Source: Alphaproteobacteria bacterium (GTDB lineage Bacteria > Pseudomonadota > Alphaproteobacteria > Bin65). From it: DNA of 64,000 nt. Positions 10,039 through 17,379 of the stretch are shown piece by piece; within the stretch, counting starts at the first letter, position 1; every line of letters begins with the position of its first letter. Both the position numbers and the translations under genes were made by a program. The DNA is taken from positions 54,020 through 118,019 of the forward strand of contig JAJEGH010000030.1 in the NCBI GenBank assembly GCA_022819985.1, given 5' to 3'. The notes below the pieces were generated by a model. The model had not been told where the DNA came from. It saw only the letters and a program-made list of their open reading frames with translations, and did no database searches.

Positions 10039-10836
10039 ATGCCTGCCGACAGCGACAAAGCCTCGGCTGCTCTCGCCGATACCCTCGCCGTGCTGCGCGC
10101 CCGGATCGACGATGTCGATTCCCGCATGCTTGCCGCCATTACCGAGCGTATGGAGATTTCGCAGCGGGTCGGCGCCGCCAAGAGTGCGGGCGGCAGGGCG
10201 GAAGACGGCGCGCCGGTGCATCGTCCGGGCAGGGAAGCCTCCCTGATCCGGGCGCTGATTGCGCGCTACGACGGACCGATGGAGTCGGCGGCAATCCACG
10301 CGGTCTGGCGCGAGGTCATCGGAGCGTCCATCGCGGTTCAGCGACCGCTGGTCGTCGTCGCGCCGGATAGTGCGGCGGAACAGGCGGCGCGCCTACATTT
10401 CGGCGCCAGCCAGCGCTACGCCTGGGCCGCCAGCCCGATCGTCGATGTGGCGAGCGGCGAAGCGGACATCGCGCTCTTCCCGGTTCGCGACGGCGATGCC
10501 TGGAAGGCGGCGGCAGGACTGCTGGCGGTGCGGCCGGATTGCGCCCTGCTGTGGCGCCTGCCCTTCACGGCGCCGGGCGGCGGCTGGATCGCGGTCGGAC
10601 GCGGCGCCGCCGAGGAAAGCGGCGACGACCTGACGGTGGCCATCGCCCCGCCCGACCGCGTGCCCGACGATCCGGCAATCGAGACCCTGTGCGCCCTGCC
10701 CGACGGCCGGGCCGTGCTCGCGGTCGACGGAGAACTCGCCGACGCGCCGGCGGATGCGGGGCCGGCGGATGCGGGGCCGGCCGACGAGCGGCCGGTGCTG
10801 CGATTGGGCCGATTCCCCGCCCCGCTGGAAATATGA
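10039..10836 (+). CDS. Chorismate mutase (type II) with C-terminal extension
   Basis: The enzyme converts chorismate to prephenate for phenylalanine and tyrosine synthesis. The N-terminal 95 residues fit the AroQ helical fold (LAVLRARIDDVDSRMLAAITERMEISQRVGAAK, key pattern L...R..ID..D..ML..I..R......VG..K). The remaining 170 residues resemble a degenerate periplasmic-binding-like or prephenate-dehydratase-like domain that lacks recognisable catalytic motifs. The tail contains a short in-frame repeat (PADAG units, 10746-10790). The usual downstream partners hisC and tyrA are separated from it here by a toxin-antitoxin pair. Start choice: ATG at 10039, the first in the frame with no earlier family similarity. 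Confidence 0.85.
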   Translation: MPADSDKASAALADTLAVLRARIDDVDSRMLAAITERMEISQRVGAAKSAGGRAEDGAPVHRPGREASLIRALIARYDGPMESAAIHAVWREVIGASIAVQRPLVVVAPDSAAEQAARLHFGASQRYAWAASPIVDVASGEADIALFPVRDGDAWKAAAGLLAVRPDCALLWRLPFTAPGGGWIAVGRGAAEESGDDLTVAIAPPDRVPDDPAIETLCALPDGRAVLAVDGELADAPADAGPADAGPADERPVLRLGRFPAPLEI

Positions 10837-10947
10837 TCTTTCCCGTCTCGTCCCCGGAGCGGTTCGCCGGAGCCTCCCGGAAAGGTTGGCGCGCGATCGA
10901 AGCGACAAACGGTGAAACCGGCAACATACAAAACATAGGCTCTACTC

Positions 10948-10962
10948 TATATAGGCTATATA
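10948..10962. promoter_or_regulatory. Operator-like palindrome in front of the RelE/XRE module
   Basis: TATATAGGCTATATA is a perfect 7-bp inverted repeat around one central base. It ends 7 bases before the toxin ATG and overlaps the likely -10 (TATACT, 10959-10964). The heptamer ATAGGCT also occurs as a direct repeat at 10935 and 10951. This is the expected place for autorepression by a toxin-antitoxin complex. Confidence 0.6.
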
Positions 10963-10969
10963 CTATATT

Positions 10970-11326
10970 ATGACCGGGTGGGCCGTCGCCCTTTTCGAGG
11001 ATTTCGAGGCTGAGTTCGATGGATTTCCGGAATCGGTTCAGAACGCGATCCTTGCCCGGGCGAGACTTCTGGAGCGCGCCGGGCCGCAGCTTGGCCGGCC
11101 ATATGCCGACACCCTTGCCGGGTCGAAACATGCGAACATGAAAGAGCTTCGGTGCAGCGCCGACGATGGTGTGTGGCGCATCGCGTACGCCTTCGACCCG
11201 AAACGAAGGGCCGTTCTGTTGGTCGCCGGCGACAAATCGGGAGTCGCCGAAAGGCGATTTTACAGGCAGTTCATCGCCAGGGCCGATGAGCGTTTCGACG
11301 TTCATCTCGGCGAAATGAAAGGTTAG
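10970..11326 (+). CDS. RelE/ParE-superfamily toxin (HigB, phage Gp49-like)
   Basis: This is a 118-residue basic protein of the Gp49-like RelE/ParE superfamily, whose members usually cut ribosome-bound mRNA. The family pattern is visible in the stretch from LAGSKHANMKELRCSADDGVWRIAYAFDPKRRAVLLVAGDK (key residues KELR, WR..YAFDP.R.AVLL..GDK). It is followed 4 bases later by an XRE antitoxin gene, the toxin-first order typical of higBA. The ATG at 10970 is only 5 bases after a -10-like TATACT, so the transcript may be leaderless. Base composition of the upstream 60 bases is strikingly AT-rich relative to its surroundings, consistent with acquisition. Confidence 0.88.
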   Translation: MTGWAVALFEDFEAEFDGFPESVQNAILARARLLERAGPQLGRPYADTLAGSKHANMKELRCSADDGVWRIAYAFDPKRRAVLLVAGDKSGVAERRFYRQFIARADERFDVHLGEMKG

Positions 11327-11330
11327 ACCG

Positions 11331-11690
11331 ATGGCAACAATGCTGAAAAACATCATGGACGGTCTTCCGGCGGAGCGCAGGGCGCTTATCGAAGCCGAGG
11401 CGGACCGCCTGCACGAGGAGTACAAGACCCTTTGGGAACTTCGTAAAGCGAGAGAGCTCACCCAGGTCGAAATTGCCAGGACGCTGAACATTCGCCAGGC
11501 CACGGTTGCCCAGATGGAAAAGCGCAGCGATCTCATGATCTCCACGCTTCGCGGCTATATCGAAGGCATGGGCGGCAAACTGAAACTGGTAGTGGAATTC
11601 CCCGACCGCGCGCCCATGCAGATTGGCGGCATCGGAGAACCGGACGATATATCGTCCAAAAGAGGCGATGCCGGCTCGGCACGCCAATAG
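11331..11690 (+). CDS. XRE-family antitoxin (HigA-like)
   Basis: This 119-residue partner of the preceding toxin has a helix-turn-helix of the XRE type at about residues 44-95 (LTQVEIARTLNIRQATVAQMEKR, key residues TQ.E.A..L...Q..V...E). The N-terminal helical part (MATMLKNIMDGLPAERRALIEAEADRLHEEY) probably contacts the toxin. It should neutralise the toxin and repress the shared promoter through the palindrome at 10948-10962. The pair lies between chorismate mutase and hisC, genes normally adjacent in relatives. Confidence 0.88.
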   Translation: MATMLKNIMDGLPAERRALIEAEADRLHEEYKTLWELRKARELTQVEIARTLNIRQATVAQMEKRSDLMISTLRGYIEGMGGKLKLVVEFPDRAPMQIGGIGEPDDISSKRGDAGSARQ

Positions 11691-11737
11691 ACGGGCTACA
11701 GCGACTTTCATTTCGTTCCAACAAGGGAGCATGCGCC

Positions 11738-12841
11738 ATGAGCGCACCTGAGAAGCGCCCGCAGCCGAGGCCGGGCATCATGAAAATCGCGCGCTATGTC
11801 GGCGGCGAAGGCGGCCTGCCCGGCATCGACGACCCGATCCGCCTGGCGAGCAACGAAAGCGCGCTGGGGCCGAGCCCGAAGGCCATTGCGGCCTACGCGG
11901 CGGCGAAGGACTCGCTGCACCGCTACGCCGATGGCGGCGCGGCGGCCCTGCGCCGGGCGCTCGGCGCGCGCCACGGGATCGACCCGGACCGCATCGTCGT
12001 CGGCAACGGCAGCGACGAGATCATCGGCCTGGTAACCAAGGCCTATGCCGGGCCGGGCGACGAGGTGCTGTTCAGCCGGCACGGCTTCGCCATGTATCCG
12101 ATCGCGACGCTGGCGGCCGGCGCGACCCCGGTGACGGCGCCCGAGGCCGGCTACCGCGCCGATGTCGACGCCATGCTGGGCCTTGTGACGGAAAAGACGA
12201 AGATCGTCTTCCTTGCCAACCCGAACAACCCGACGGGCAGCTACGTTACCGCCGGGGAAGTCGCCCGCCTGCATGCCGGCCTGCCGCCTCACGTCCTGTT
12301 CGTCGTCGACGCCGCCTATGCCGAATATGTCACGCGCAACGACTACACGGACGGGCTGGAACTGGCGAAGACGCATGAAAACGTCGCGACGATGCGCACC
12401 TTCTCCAAAATCTACGGCCTCGCCGCGCTCCGGGTCGGCTGGTGCTATGCCGCGCCGGCGGTCTGCGACGTGCTGCACCGGACGCGCGGACCCTTCAACG
12501 TCAACGCGGCGGCCCAGGCGGCGGCGCTGGCGGCGCTCGACGATGTCGGCCATATCGACCGGGCGCGGGCGCATAACGATATCTGGCTGCCCTGGTTCGC
12601 CGAACAGGTCCAGCAGCTCGGGCTGACCGTCCTGCCCAGCATCGGCAATTTCGTGCTGGTCGGATTCCCGTCCGAAGACGGCAGGAATGCCGAAGCAGCC
12701 GAAGCGCATCTGAAGGCCGACGGAGTCATTCCGCGGCCGGTCGCGGGCTACGGCCTGCCGGACTTCCTGCGCATCACCGTCGGCCTGGAAGACGAAATGC
12801 GGGCGGTCGTGGCTTCGCTGCGCACCTTCGTCGGCCGATGA
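11738..12841 (+). CDS. hisC: Histidinol-phosphate aminotransferase
   Basis: This is a PLP-dependent class II aminotransferase of the HisC type, 367 residues. In aromatic amino-acid clusters such enzymes often also act on aromatic or prephenate-derived keto acids. Visible motifs are ASNESALGPSP near residue 40, the cofactor-site NPNNPTG (161-167) and the Schiff-base lysine K224 in TFSKIYGLAALRVGW. A good ribosome-binding site (AAGGGAG) precedes the ATG at 11738. It is 14 bases upstream of tyrA and is probably co-transcribed with it. The next gene suggests a role in tyrosine/phenylalanine as well as histidine synthesis. Confidence 0.94.
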   Translation: MSAPEKRPQPRPGIMKIARYVGGEGGLPGIDDPIRLASNESALGPSPKAIAAYAAAKDSLHRYADGGAAALRRALGARHGIDPDRIVVGNGSDEIIGLVTKAYAGPGDEVLFSRHGFAMYPIATLAAGATPVTAPEAGYRADVDAMLGLVTEKTKIVFLANPNNPTGSYVTAGEVARLHAGLPPHVLFVVDAAYAEYVTRNDYTDGLELAKTHENVATMRTFSKIYGLAALRVGWCYAAPAVCDVLHRTRGPFNVNAAAQAAALAALDDVGHIDRARAHNDIWLPWFAEQVQQLGLTVLPSIGNFVLVGFPSEDGRNAEAAEAHLKADGVIPRPVAGYGLPDFLRITVGLEDEMRAVVASLRTFVGR

Positions 12842-12854
12842 GCGGCGTCGACCG

Positions 12855-13760
12855 ATGAGCGGCAACGCCCCCCGGTTCGGCCGGGCCGCCGTGATCGGCA
12901 CCGGCCTGATCGGCTCGTCCCTGCTGCGCGTCATGCGGCGCGAGAAACTGGCGGACGAACTGGTCGGCTGCGCCCGCCGGGCCGAGGTCCGGGCGCGCGT
13001 GCTGGAACTGGGAATCGCCGACCGCGCGGTCGAGGATCCGGCCGAGGCCGTCGAAGGCGCCGATCTCGTCGTGGTCGCCATCCACCTCGGCGGCTATGCC
13101 GGACTTGCCGAGACCGTGGCGCCGCATCTGAAACCCGGCGCGATCGTCACCGATGTCGGCTCGGCCAAGCAGGCCGCCGTCGCCGCACTCCGCCCGCCCC
13201 TGCCGGCGGGCGTCCATCTGGTGCCCGGCCACCCGATCGCCGGCACCGAATTTTCCGGCCCCGATGCCGGCTTCGCCGAACTGTTCGAGGACCGCTGGTG
13301 CATCCTGACGCCGCCGGAAGGGACGGACCCGGCGGCCGTCGAAACCGTCGCCGCGCTGTGGCGCGCCGCCGGCTCCGAAATCGAGATCATGGACCCGCGG
13401 CACCACGATCTGGTGCTCGCCATGACCTCGCACCTGCCCCATCTGATCGCCTACACCATCGTCGGCACGGCGACCGAGCTGGAAGAGGACGTGCAGGCCG
13501 AGGTCGTCAAATTCTCGGCCGGCGGCTTTCGCGATTTCACCCGTATCGCCGCAACCAAGCCGGACTTCTGGCGCGACGTGTTCCTGACCAACCGCGAAGC
13601 CGTGCTGGAAATGCTCGACCGCTTCACCGAAGATCTCTCGGCCCTGCGCCGCGCCGTCCGGCGCAGCGACGCCGACGCCATCATGGCCCGCCTCGCCCGC
13701 ACCCAGCATGTCCGCGAAGACGTGATCGCGCTGGGCCAGGATACGGAGTGGCGGCGGTAG
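12855..13760 (+). CDS. tyrA: Prephenate/arogenate (cyclohexadienyl) dehydrogenase
   Basis: The enzyme oxidatively decarboxylates prephenate and/or arogenate in tyrosine synthesis. The 301-residue product has an N-terminal NAD(P) fold with AAVIGTGLIGSSLLRVMR (GxGxxG around residue 12). It also has the TDVGSAK segment, the GHPIAGTEFSGPDAGFAELFEDRWCILTP region (key residues H.IAG.E..G) and the C-terminal helical dimer domain containing FRDFTRIA. It follows hisC by 14 bases. There is no fused chorismate mutase domain, since that activity is encoded separately at 10039. Confidence 0.94.
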   Translation: MSGNAPRFGRAAVIGTGLIGSSLLRVMRREKLADELVGCARRAEVRARVLELGIADRAVEDPAEAVEGADLVVVAIHLGGYAGLAETVAPHLKPGAIVTDVGSAKQAAVAALRPPLPAGVHLVPGHPIAGTEFSGPDAGFAELFEDRWCILTPPEGTDPAAVETVAALWRAAGSEIEIMDPRHHDLVLAMTSHLPHLIAYTIVGTATELEEDVQAEVVKFSAGGFRDFTRIAATKPDFWRDVFLTNREAVLEMLDRFTEDLSALRRAVRRSDADAIMARLARTQHVREDVIALGQDTEWRR

Positions 13761-13807
13761 CGCCCAAGTCCAGCACTCGTTCGTTCCCCGCTGCAATTGC
13801 ATGGGCA

Positions 13808-13835
13808 TTGAAGTTCCAGACATTATCCATATAAT
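13808..13835 (+). promoter_or_regulatory. Sigma-70-type promoter ahead of two small genes
   Basis: A -35 TTGAAG and a perfect -10 TATAAT are separated by 16 bases. The predicted transcript begins near 13842, downstream of the first in-frame ATG at 13801, which supports the internal ATG at 13891 as the true start of the next gene. Confidence 0.6.
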
Positions 13836-13890
13836 CGCCATATCAACGCCGGTCCTTGCCGGCGTGCAACTGACGAGAGAGGCGAAAGCT

Positions 13891-14121
13891 ATGAAGTTGA
13901 GAAAGGTAACGATGAATCTTACCGAACGAGACGTCGCCAATACCGAATATCTCACGACCAGACTGAACTCGAGGAATAAGGCCTCAACCGTGAGCAGCGC
14001 CTTGGCGATTACCGAGGGAATAACGAGGAAGATCGAGGACGGGGGAGAATTATTGATCAAGAAAAAGGACGGATCGACGGAGACATTGGTAATCGCGGGT
14101 CTGAACGGCGCGAATACCTGA
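13891..14121 (+). CDS. Small ribbon-helix-helix-like protein, function unknown
   Basis: This is a 76-residue protein with a GAGAGAGG ribosome-binding site about 8 bases before the ATG. The layout is a short beta strand (LRKVTMNLTERDV) followed by two helices (ANTEYLTTRLNSRNKASTVSSALAITEGITRKIEDG). It then has a basic strand-turn (ELLIKKKDGSTETLVI), which would fit a ribbon-helix-helix DNA-binding dimer. It overlaps the next gene by one base (TGATG), so the two form a unit. The genes are less GC-rich than the flanking metabolic genes, suggesting transfer. I do not recognise a named family. Confidence 0.6.
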   Translation: MKLRKVTMNLTERDVANTEYLTTRLNSRNKASTVSSALAITEGITRKIEDGGELLIKKKDGSTETLVIAGLNGANT

Positions 14122-14399
14122 TGGCAGTCGAGCAGACGCCCGACGAAATGAGCGGGTCGCCCGACGACTGGGGCTCTGCGGACTCGGCGATCACCCGGCT
14201 AAGGTCGGAACCCGCCTATCTTCGGGACCGGCTCTTTTATCGGATAGTTGCCGGGTCGCTGGCGGCAATCGCGGGGCTCGCGTTGGTCGGCGCAATCGTC
14301 CTCGCGGCATATGAAAAGGCCGTTCCCGATTCTGTGGTTGCCTTGGGATCGACCGCTATTGGCGCATTGGCAGGGGTGCTGATAGCGGATCGGCGGTGA
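14121..14399 (+). CDS. Small two-helix membrane protein, function unknown
   Basis: This is a 92-residue protein translated from an ATG that overlaps the preceding stop by one base. The first 35 residues are acidic and soluble. Two hydrophobic segments follow (about residues 41-64, IVAGSLAAIAGLALVGAIVL, and 70-88, VVALGSTAIGALAGVLIA), the second ending in basic ADRR. The design recalls holin-like or small inner-membrane effector proteins paired with a DNA-binding partner, but no family match is evident. Its function is unknown. Confidence 0.6.
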   Translation: MAVEQTPDEMSGSPDDWGSADSAITRLRSEPAYLRDRLFYRIVAGSLAAIAGLALVGAIVLAAYEKAVPDSVVALGSTAIGALAGVLIADRR

Positions 14400-14463
14400 C
14401 AGCGGCCCGTACCGGAATGCCGCAAAGCGCACCGCCGGAAACCACCCGCAACAAAGACCGGAA

Positions 14464-15522
14464 ATGCTGACACCCGAACCCGGACTGAGGACCCATGACC
14501 GGGCGCGCGCGACGCCGGGATTCACGCTGTTCTCGGCGATCCGCAGCGACCGCGCCTTCCTGATCGACATGGAGGGCCGGCCGGTCCATGAGTGGCGGCT
14601 TGAGGGGCTGGGCGGTGTGAACCTCTGCCAGCTGATCGGCGACGGCACCCTGTTCGTGACCCAGGCCACGCTCGAAGGCCCGCCGCTGATGGCGGGCAAG
14701 GGCGGACTGCTGCGGGAATACGATTGGGACGGCAACATCGTCTGGGAGCATTACGACAAAAACCACCATCACGATGCCCGCCGGCTCCAGAACGGCAACA
14801 CGCTCTACATCGCCTGGGACCTGCTCGACGACGCGACGGCAAAGCGGGTGCAGGGCGGCCTGCCGGGCACGGAAGTGGATGGCAGGATATACGGCGACCT
14901 CGTGCGCGAGATCGATCCTTCGGGCGAGACGGTCTGGGAGTGGCGGATCCGCGACATAGAGATCGAGAAATACCCGATCTGCGGCATCTGCGACCGCGCC
15001 GAGTTCGGACACGCCAATACCTGCGCGCCGCTTGCCGACGGCAATGTGATGCTGAGCTTCCGGGTGCTCAACCTGATCTGCATCGTCGACCGGGAAACCG
15101 GGCAGATCGTCTGGGAGATGTGCGATCCGGTGCTCGGCCACCAGCACGATTGCCAGATACTCGACAACGGCAACGTGCTGGTGTTCGCCAACGGCTTCCA
15201 CGGCCGGACGGACGACATGTTCTCGCATATCCTCGAGATCGATCCGCAGACGAAGGAGATCGTCTGGCGCTACGACGCCAAGCCGCCCCAGAGCTTTTAC
15301 TCCGCCAATATCTCCGGCGTGCAGCGCCTGTGGAGTGGCAACACCTTCATCTGCGAGGGCGCCCGGGGCTGCCTGTTCGAGGTCACGCCGGAAGGCGACG
15401 TGGTGTGGGAATATCTGTCGCCGCACACCGCCTATTCGCGGATGTTCGGGACCGAACTCAACTGGATCTTCCGGGCGCGCCGCTATGCCCCCGACGCTCC
15501 GGAATTGAAGGGGCGGGTTTAG
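14464..15522 (+). CDS. Arylsulfotransferase (ASST)-like beta-propeller protein without signal peptide
   Basis: The 352-residue product is built from repeated blade-like units ending in W-[ED]-[WHY] strings (IVWEHYDKNHHHDARRL, TVWEWRIRDIEIE, IVWEMCDPVLGHQHDCQ, IVWRYDAKPPQ, VVWEYLSP). It carries the DxxxxxNGNTL/V repeats (LQNGNTLYI, LADGNVMLS, LDNGNVLVF, LWSGNTFIC) and the paired HHHDAR and HQHD segments characteristic of the arylsulfotransferase family. Periplasmic family members move sulfate from aryl esters to phenols. This one has no signal peptide and is shorter, so it may be cytosolic or non-catalytic. The family assignment is good, but the reaction is unproven. Confidence 0.72.
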   Translation: MLTPEPGLRTHDRARATPGFTLFSAIRSDRAFLIDMEGRPVHEWRLEGLGGVNLCQLIGDGTLFVTQATLEGPPLMAGKGGLLREYDWDGNIVWEHYDKNHHHDARRLQNGNTLYIAWDLLDDATAKRVQGGLPGTEVDGRIYGDLVREIDPSGETVWEWRIRDIEIEKYPICGICDRAEFGHANTCAPLADGNVMLSFRVLNLICIVDRETGQIVWEMCDPVLGHQHDCQILDNGNVLVFANGFHGRTDDMFSHILEIDPQTKEIVWRYDAKPPQSFYSANISGVQRLWSGNTFICEGARGCLFEVTPEGDVVWEYLSPHTAYSRMFGTELNWIFRARRYAPDAPELKGRV

Positions 15523-15623
15523 AGGAAACGAACGCGCCAGCCTTCGGTTCGAGGCCGACGGGTTCTGCGACTGCAACCAGACCATCGACGTGCCGCCGGG
15601 AGCGTGAACCGGGGCGAGTCGAG

Positions 15624-15652
15624 TTGACGGTACCGGCGACGGGATACATATT
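15624..15652 (+). promoter_or_regulatory. Promoter of vapBC, likely leaderless
   Basis: A -35 TTGACG and a -10 CATATT are spaced by 17 bases. The -10 ends only 5 bases before the vapB ATG at 15658, so transcription should start at or next to the start codon. No Shine-Dalgarno sequence is present. Confidence 0.55.
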
Positions 15653-15657
15653 TCTGT

Positions 15658-15897
15658 ATGAAAACCACCCTCAACTTCGACGATCGCCTGCTTCGCGCCG
15701 CTAAGATGCGTGCCGCCCAGGACGGCGACACGCTCACGCGGCTGATCGAGCGCGCCCTTCGCGACTATCTCCGGCCCGTACGCGAGCGGCCGACCGGCTT
15801 CCGGGCCGAACTCCTGACCAAGCGGGGCGCGCCGGCCGCCGGCGTCGACCTCGACGACCGCAACGCGCTCTACGAGAGAATGGACGGCCGCGATTGA
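15658..15897 (+). CDS. vapB: VapB-type antitoxin
   Basis: This is a 79-residue antitoxin. The N-terminal ribbon-helix-helix pattern (MKTTLNFDDRLLRAAKMRAAQDGDTLTRLIERALRDYL, key residues KTTLN.DD.L...K..AA..G.TL..LIE.AL..YL) is that of a VapB DNA-binding domain. The C-terminal third is the toxin-binding tail (GVDLDDRNALYERMDGRD). It overlaps the vapC start by four bases (TTGA). It should repress its own promoter together with VapC. Confidence 0.9.
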   Translation: MKTTLNFDDRLLRAAKMRAAQDGDTLTRLIERALRDYLRPVRERPTGFRAELLTKRGAPAAGVDLDDRNALYERMDGRD

Positions 15898-16325
15898 TCG
15901 CGGTCGACACCAATGTTCTCGTCCATGCGCATCGTGAAGATTCGATCAAGCATGAGCCAGCTCAAGCGCGCATCGTAGCGCTCGCCGAATCGCCCGCCCG
16001 CTGGGCGATTCCGGTGTTCTGCATCGGCGAGTTCATTCGGGTAATCACCCACCCGAGGCTATTCCATTCCCCGCACTCCGCGGACGAAGCGTGCGAGGCG
16101 CTGTCCAGGCTACTCGCCTCGCCAAGCGTAACGGTGCTCTCTCCAGGGGCGGACTACCCGGCGCTTCTGGTGGAAGCGATTCGTGAGGCAAACGCCGTAG
16201 GTAATCTGGCCTTCGATGCCCAGATCGTCGCACTCTGCCGGGAAGCCGGCGTTTCCCAACTGGTCACCGAGGATCGCGATTTCGACCACTTCAAGGGACT
16301 GAACGCGGTTCGTATCGAGGCGTGA
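15894..16325 (+). CDS. vapC: VapC-type PIN-domain toxin
   Basis: This 143-residue PIN-domain ribonuclease toxin usually inactivates tRNA or rRNA. The acidic metal-binding residues are visible: MIAVDTNVLVHA near the N terminus, E in FCIGEFIRV near residue 47, and the C-terminal NLAFDAQIVAL and VTEDRDFDHF segments. It starts at TTG (15894), overlapping the vapB stop. The downstream neighbour is the nitrile hydratase operon in the opposite direction, so 16325 and 16407 face each other. Confidence 0.92.
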   Translation: MIAVDTNVLVHAHREDSIKHEPAQARIVALAESPARWAIPVFCIGEFIRVITHPRLFHSPHSADEACEALSRLLASPSVTVLSPGADYPALLVEAIREANAVGNLAFDAQIVALCREAGVSQLVTEDRDFDHFKGLNAVRIEA

Positions 16326-16406
16326 TTGCGCGCCGGGCCGGCGCCGGCTGGCCGGCGTATCGGCCGCTTACAGCAAATGCTGGCAAGGGCGCTTCGTCCG
16401 CCCTCC

Positions 16407-17042
16407 CTACCCCGCCGCCCTTACCTCGGCGGTGCCGACCATGGTGTCGCGGGTGACGATCTCCACCAGTTTGTCCTCCGGCCAGCCTTCCGTGCCCTCG
16501 GGCTGCATCGGGAGCACGAGATAGCGCATGTCGGCGGTCGAATCGTGGACGCGGACTTCGCGGGCCGGGTCGATCTCGGTGCCGAACTCCCGCAGCACGC
16601 CGCGCGGGTCGCGCACGGCGCGGCTGCGGTAGGCGTAGCTCTTGTACCAGTCCGGCGGCCGGCCGAGGATGAACACCGGATAGCAGGAGCACAGGGTGCA
16701 GACGACGACGTTGTGAACGTCGGCCGTGTTCTCGACCACGACGATGTCGGCGGCCACCGCGTCGATGTCCATCTCCGCCTCGATCGCTTTCTTGCCCTCC
16801 GCAAGCAGGCGTTCCCGGAACCCGGCGTCGGTCCAGGCGCGGGCGACGATCTTCGCACCGAGGGCCGGCGAGCGTTCGTCGATCTTCTCGATTATGGCGC
16901 GCATGTCGCCGGCGCTGAACACGCCCTTTTCGATCAGCAGGCTGCGCGTCGCCGCGGCGAGATGCTGGTAATAGCCCTGCGGCCCGTCGGCCTCGATCGG
17001 CGCGTGATCGTGGTCGTGGGCGTGAGGATCGTCATGCGGCAT
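16407..17042 (-). CDS. Nitrile hydratase alpha / thiocyanate hydrolase gamma-like catalytic subunit
   Basis: This metallo-subunit hydrates nitriles to amides, or in relatives hydrolyses thiocyanate. From the ATG at 17042 the product is 211 residues. The metal site is VCTLCSC with C115, C118, S119 and C120. Thr after the first Cys marks the cobalt type. The N-terminal His/Asp-rich stretch (HDDPHAHDHDH) is unusual and could bind metal. The start overlaps the preceding gene by 11 bases. A longer frame upstream is not supported because it would run through the beta C-half gene in another frame. Whether the substrate is a nitrile or thiocyanate cannot be read from sequence. Confidence 0.9.
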   Translation of the reverse strand: MPHDDPHAHDHDHAPIEADGPQGYYQHLAAATRSLLIEKGVFSAGDMRAIIEKIDERSPALGAKIVARAWTDAGFRERLLAEGKKAIEAEMDIDAVAADIVVVENTADVHNVVVCTLCSCYPVFILGRPPDWYKSYAYRSRAVRDPRGVLREFGTEIDPAREVRVHDSTADMRYLVLPMQPEGTEGWPEDKLVEIVTRDTMVGTAEVRAAG

Positions 17043-17379
17043 CGCCAGGGTCCCCCGTTGCGGCCGGCTCCAGCCAGTGTTCGTAGATTTCGATGTCGAT
17101 AGTGTCGGCCGGGTTGCCGGCGTAATCGTCCCAGACATGGCGCTGGTCGAAGCGCACGCGGTAGAGCGGGACGCGCGCCGCGTCGTAGTTGCCGAACGCG
17201 AGGTCTTCGGGATTTTTGTACGCGCCGCACACCCGCTCGACCTCGCCGGTCTTGCCCCGGATGTAGAACGGCGTGCGCAGATGGCGCCGGCCGGTCGGGA
17301 AACGGGCCGAGACGGTAACGGCGTCGCCCGGATTGAATCGGGGTTCGGTGCCGGAGCCGGTTATTCCACCGCCGGTCAT
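17032..17379 (-). CDS. Nitrile hydratase beta subunit, C-terminal half encoded separately
   Basis: This 115-residue protein is equivalent to the C-terminal beta-barrel part of nitrile hydratase beta, or to thiocyanate hydrolase alpha. Motifs: FNPGDAVTV, then HLRTPFYIRGKTGEVERVCG (key residues R.P.Y.RGK.G.V), then PLYRVRFDQRHVW and DIEIYEHWLEP. The ATG at 17379 overlaps the stop of the N-half gene (ATGA). The conserved arginine of RTP..RGK is expected to contact the modified cysteines of the alpha subunit. It cannot fold into the full beta subunit alone and needs the partner at 17376-17696. Confidence 0.87.
   Translation of the reverse strand: MTGGGITGSGTEPRFNPGDAVTVSARFPTGRRHLRTPFYIRGKTGEVERVCGAYKNPEDLAFGNYDAARVPLYRVRFDQRHVWDDYAGNPADTIDIEIYEHWLEPAATGDPGDAA

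Noticed and set aside
13801..13890. Extension of the small RHH-like gene to the ATG at 13801
   Set aside because: A TTGAAG-16-TATAAT promoter lies inside this extension, and the ATG at 13891 has a good ribosome-binding site.
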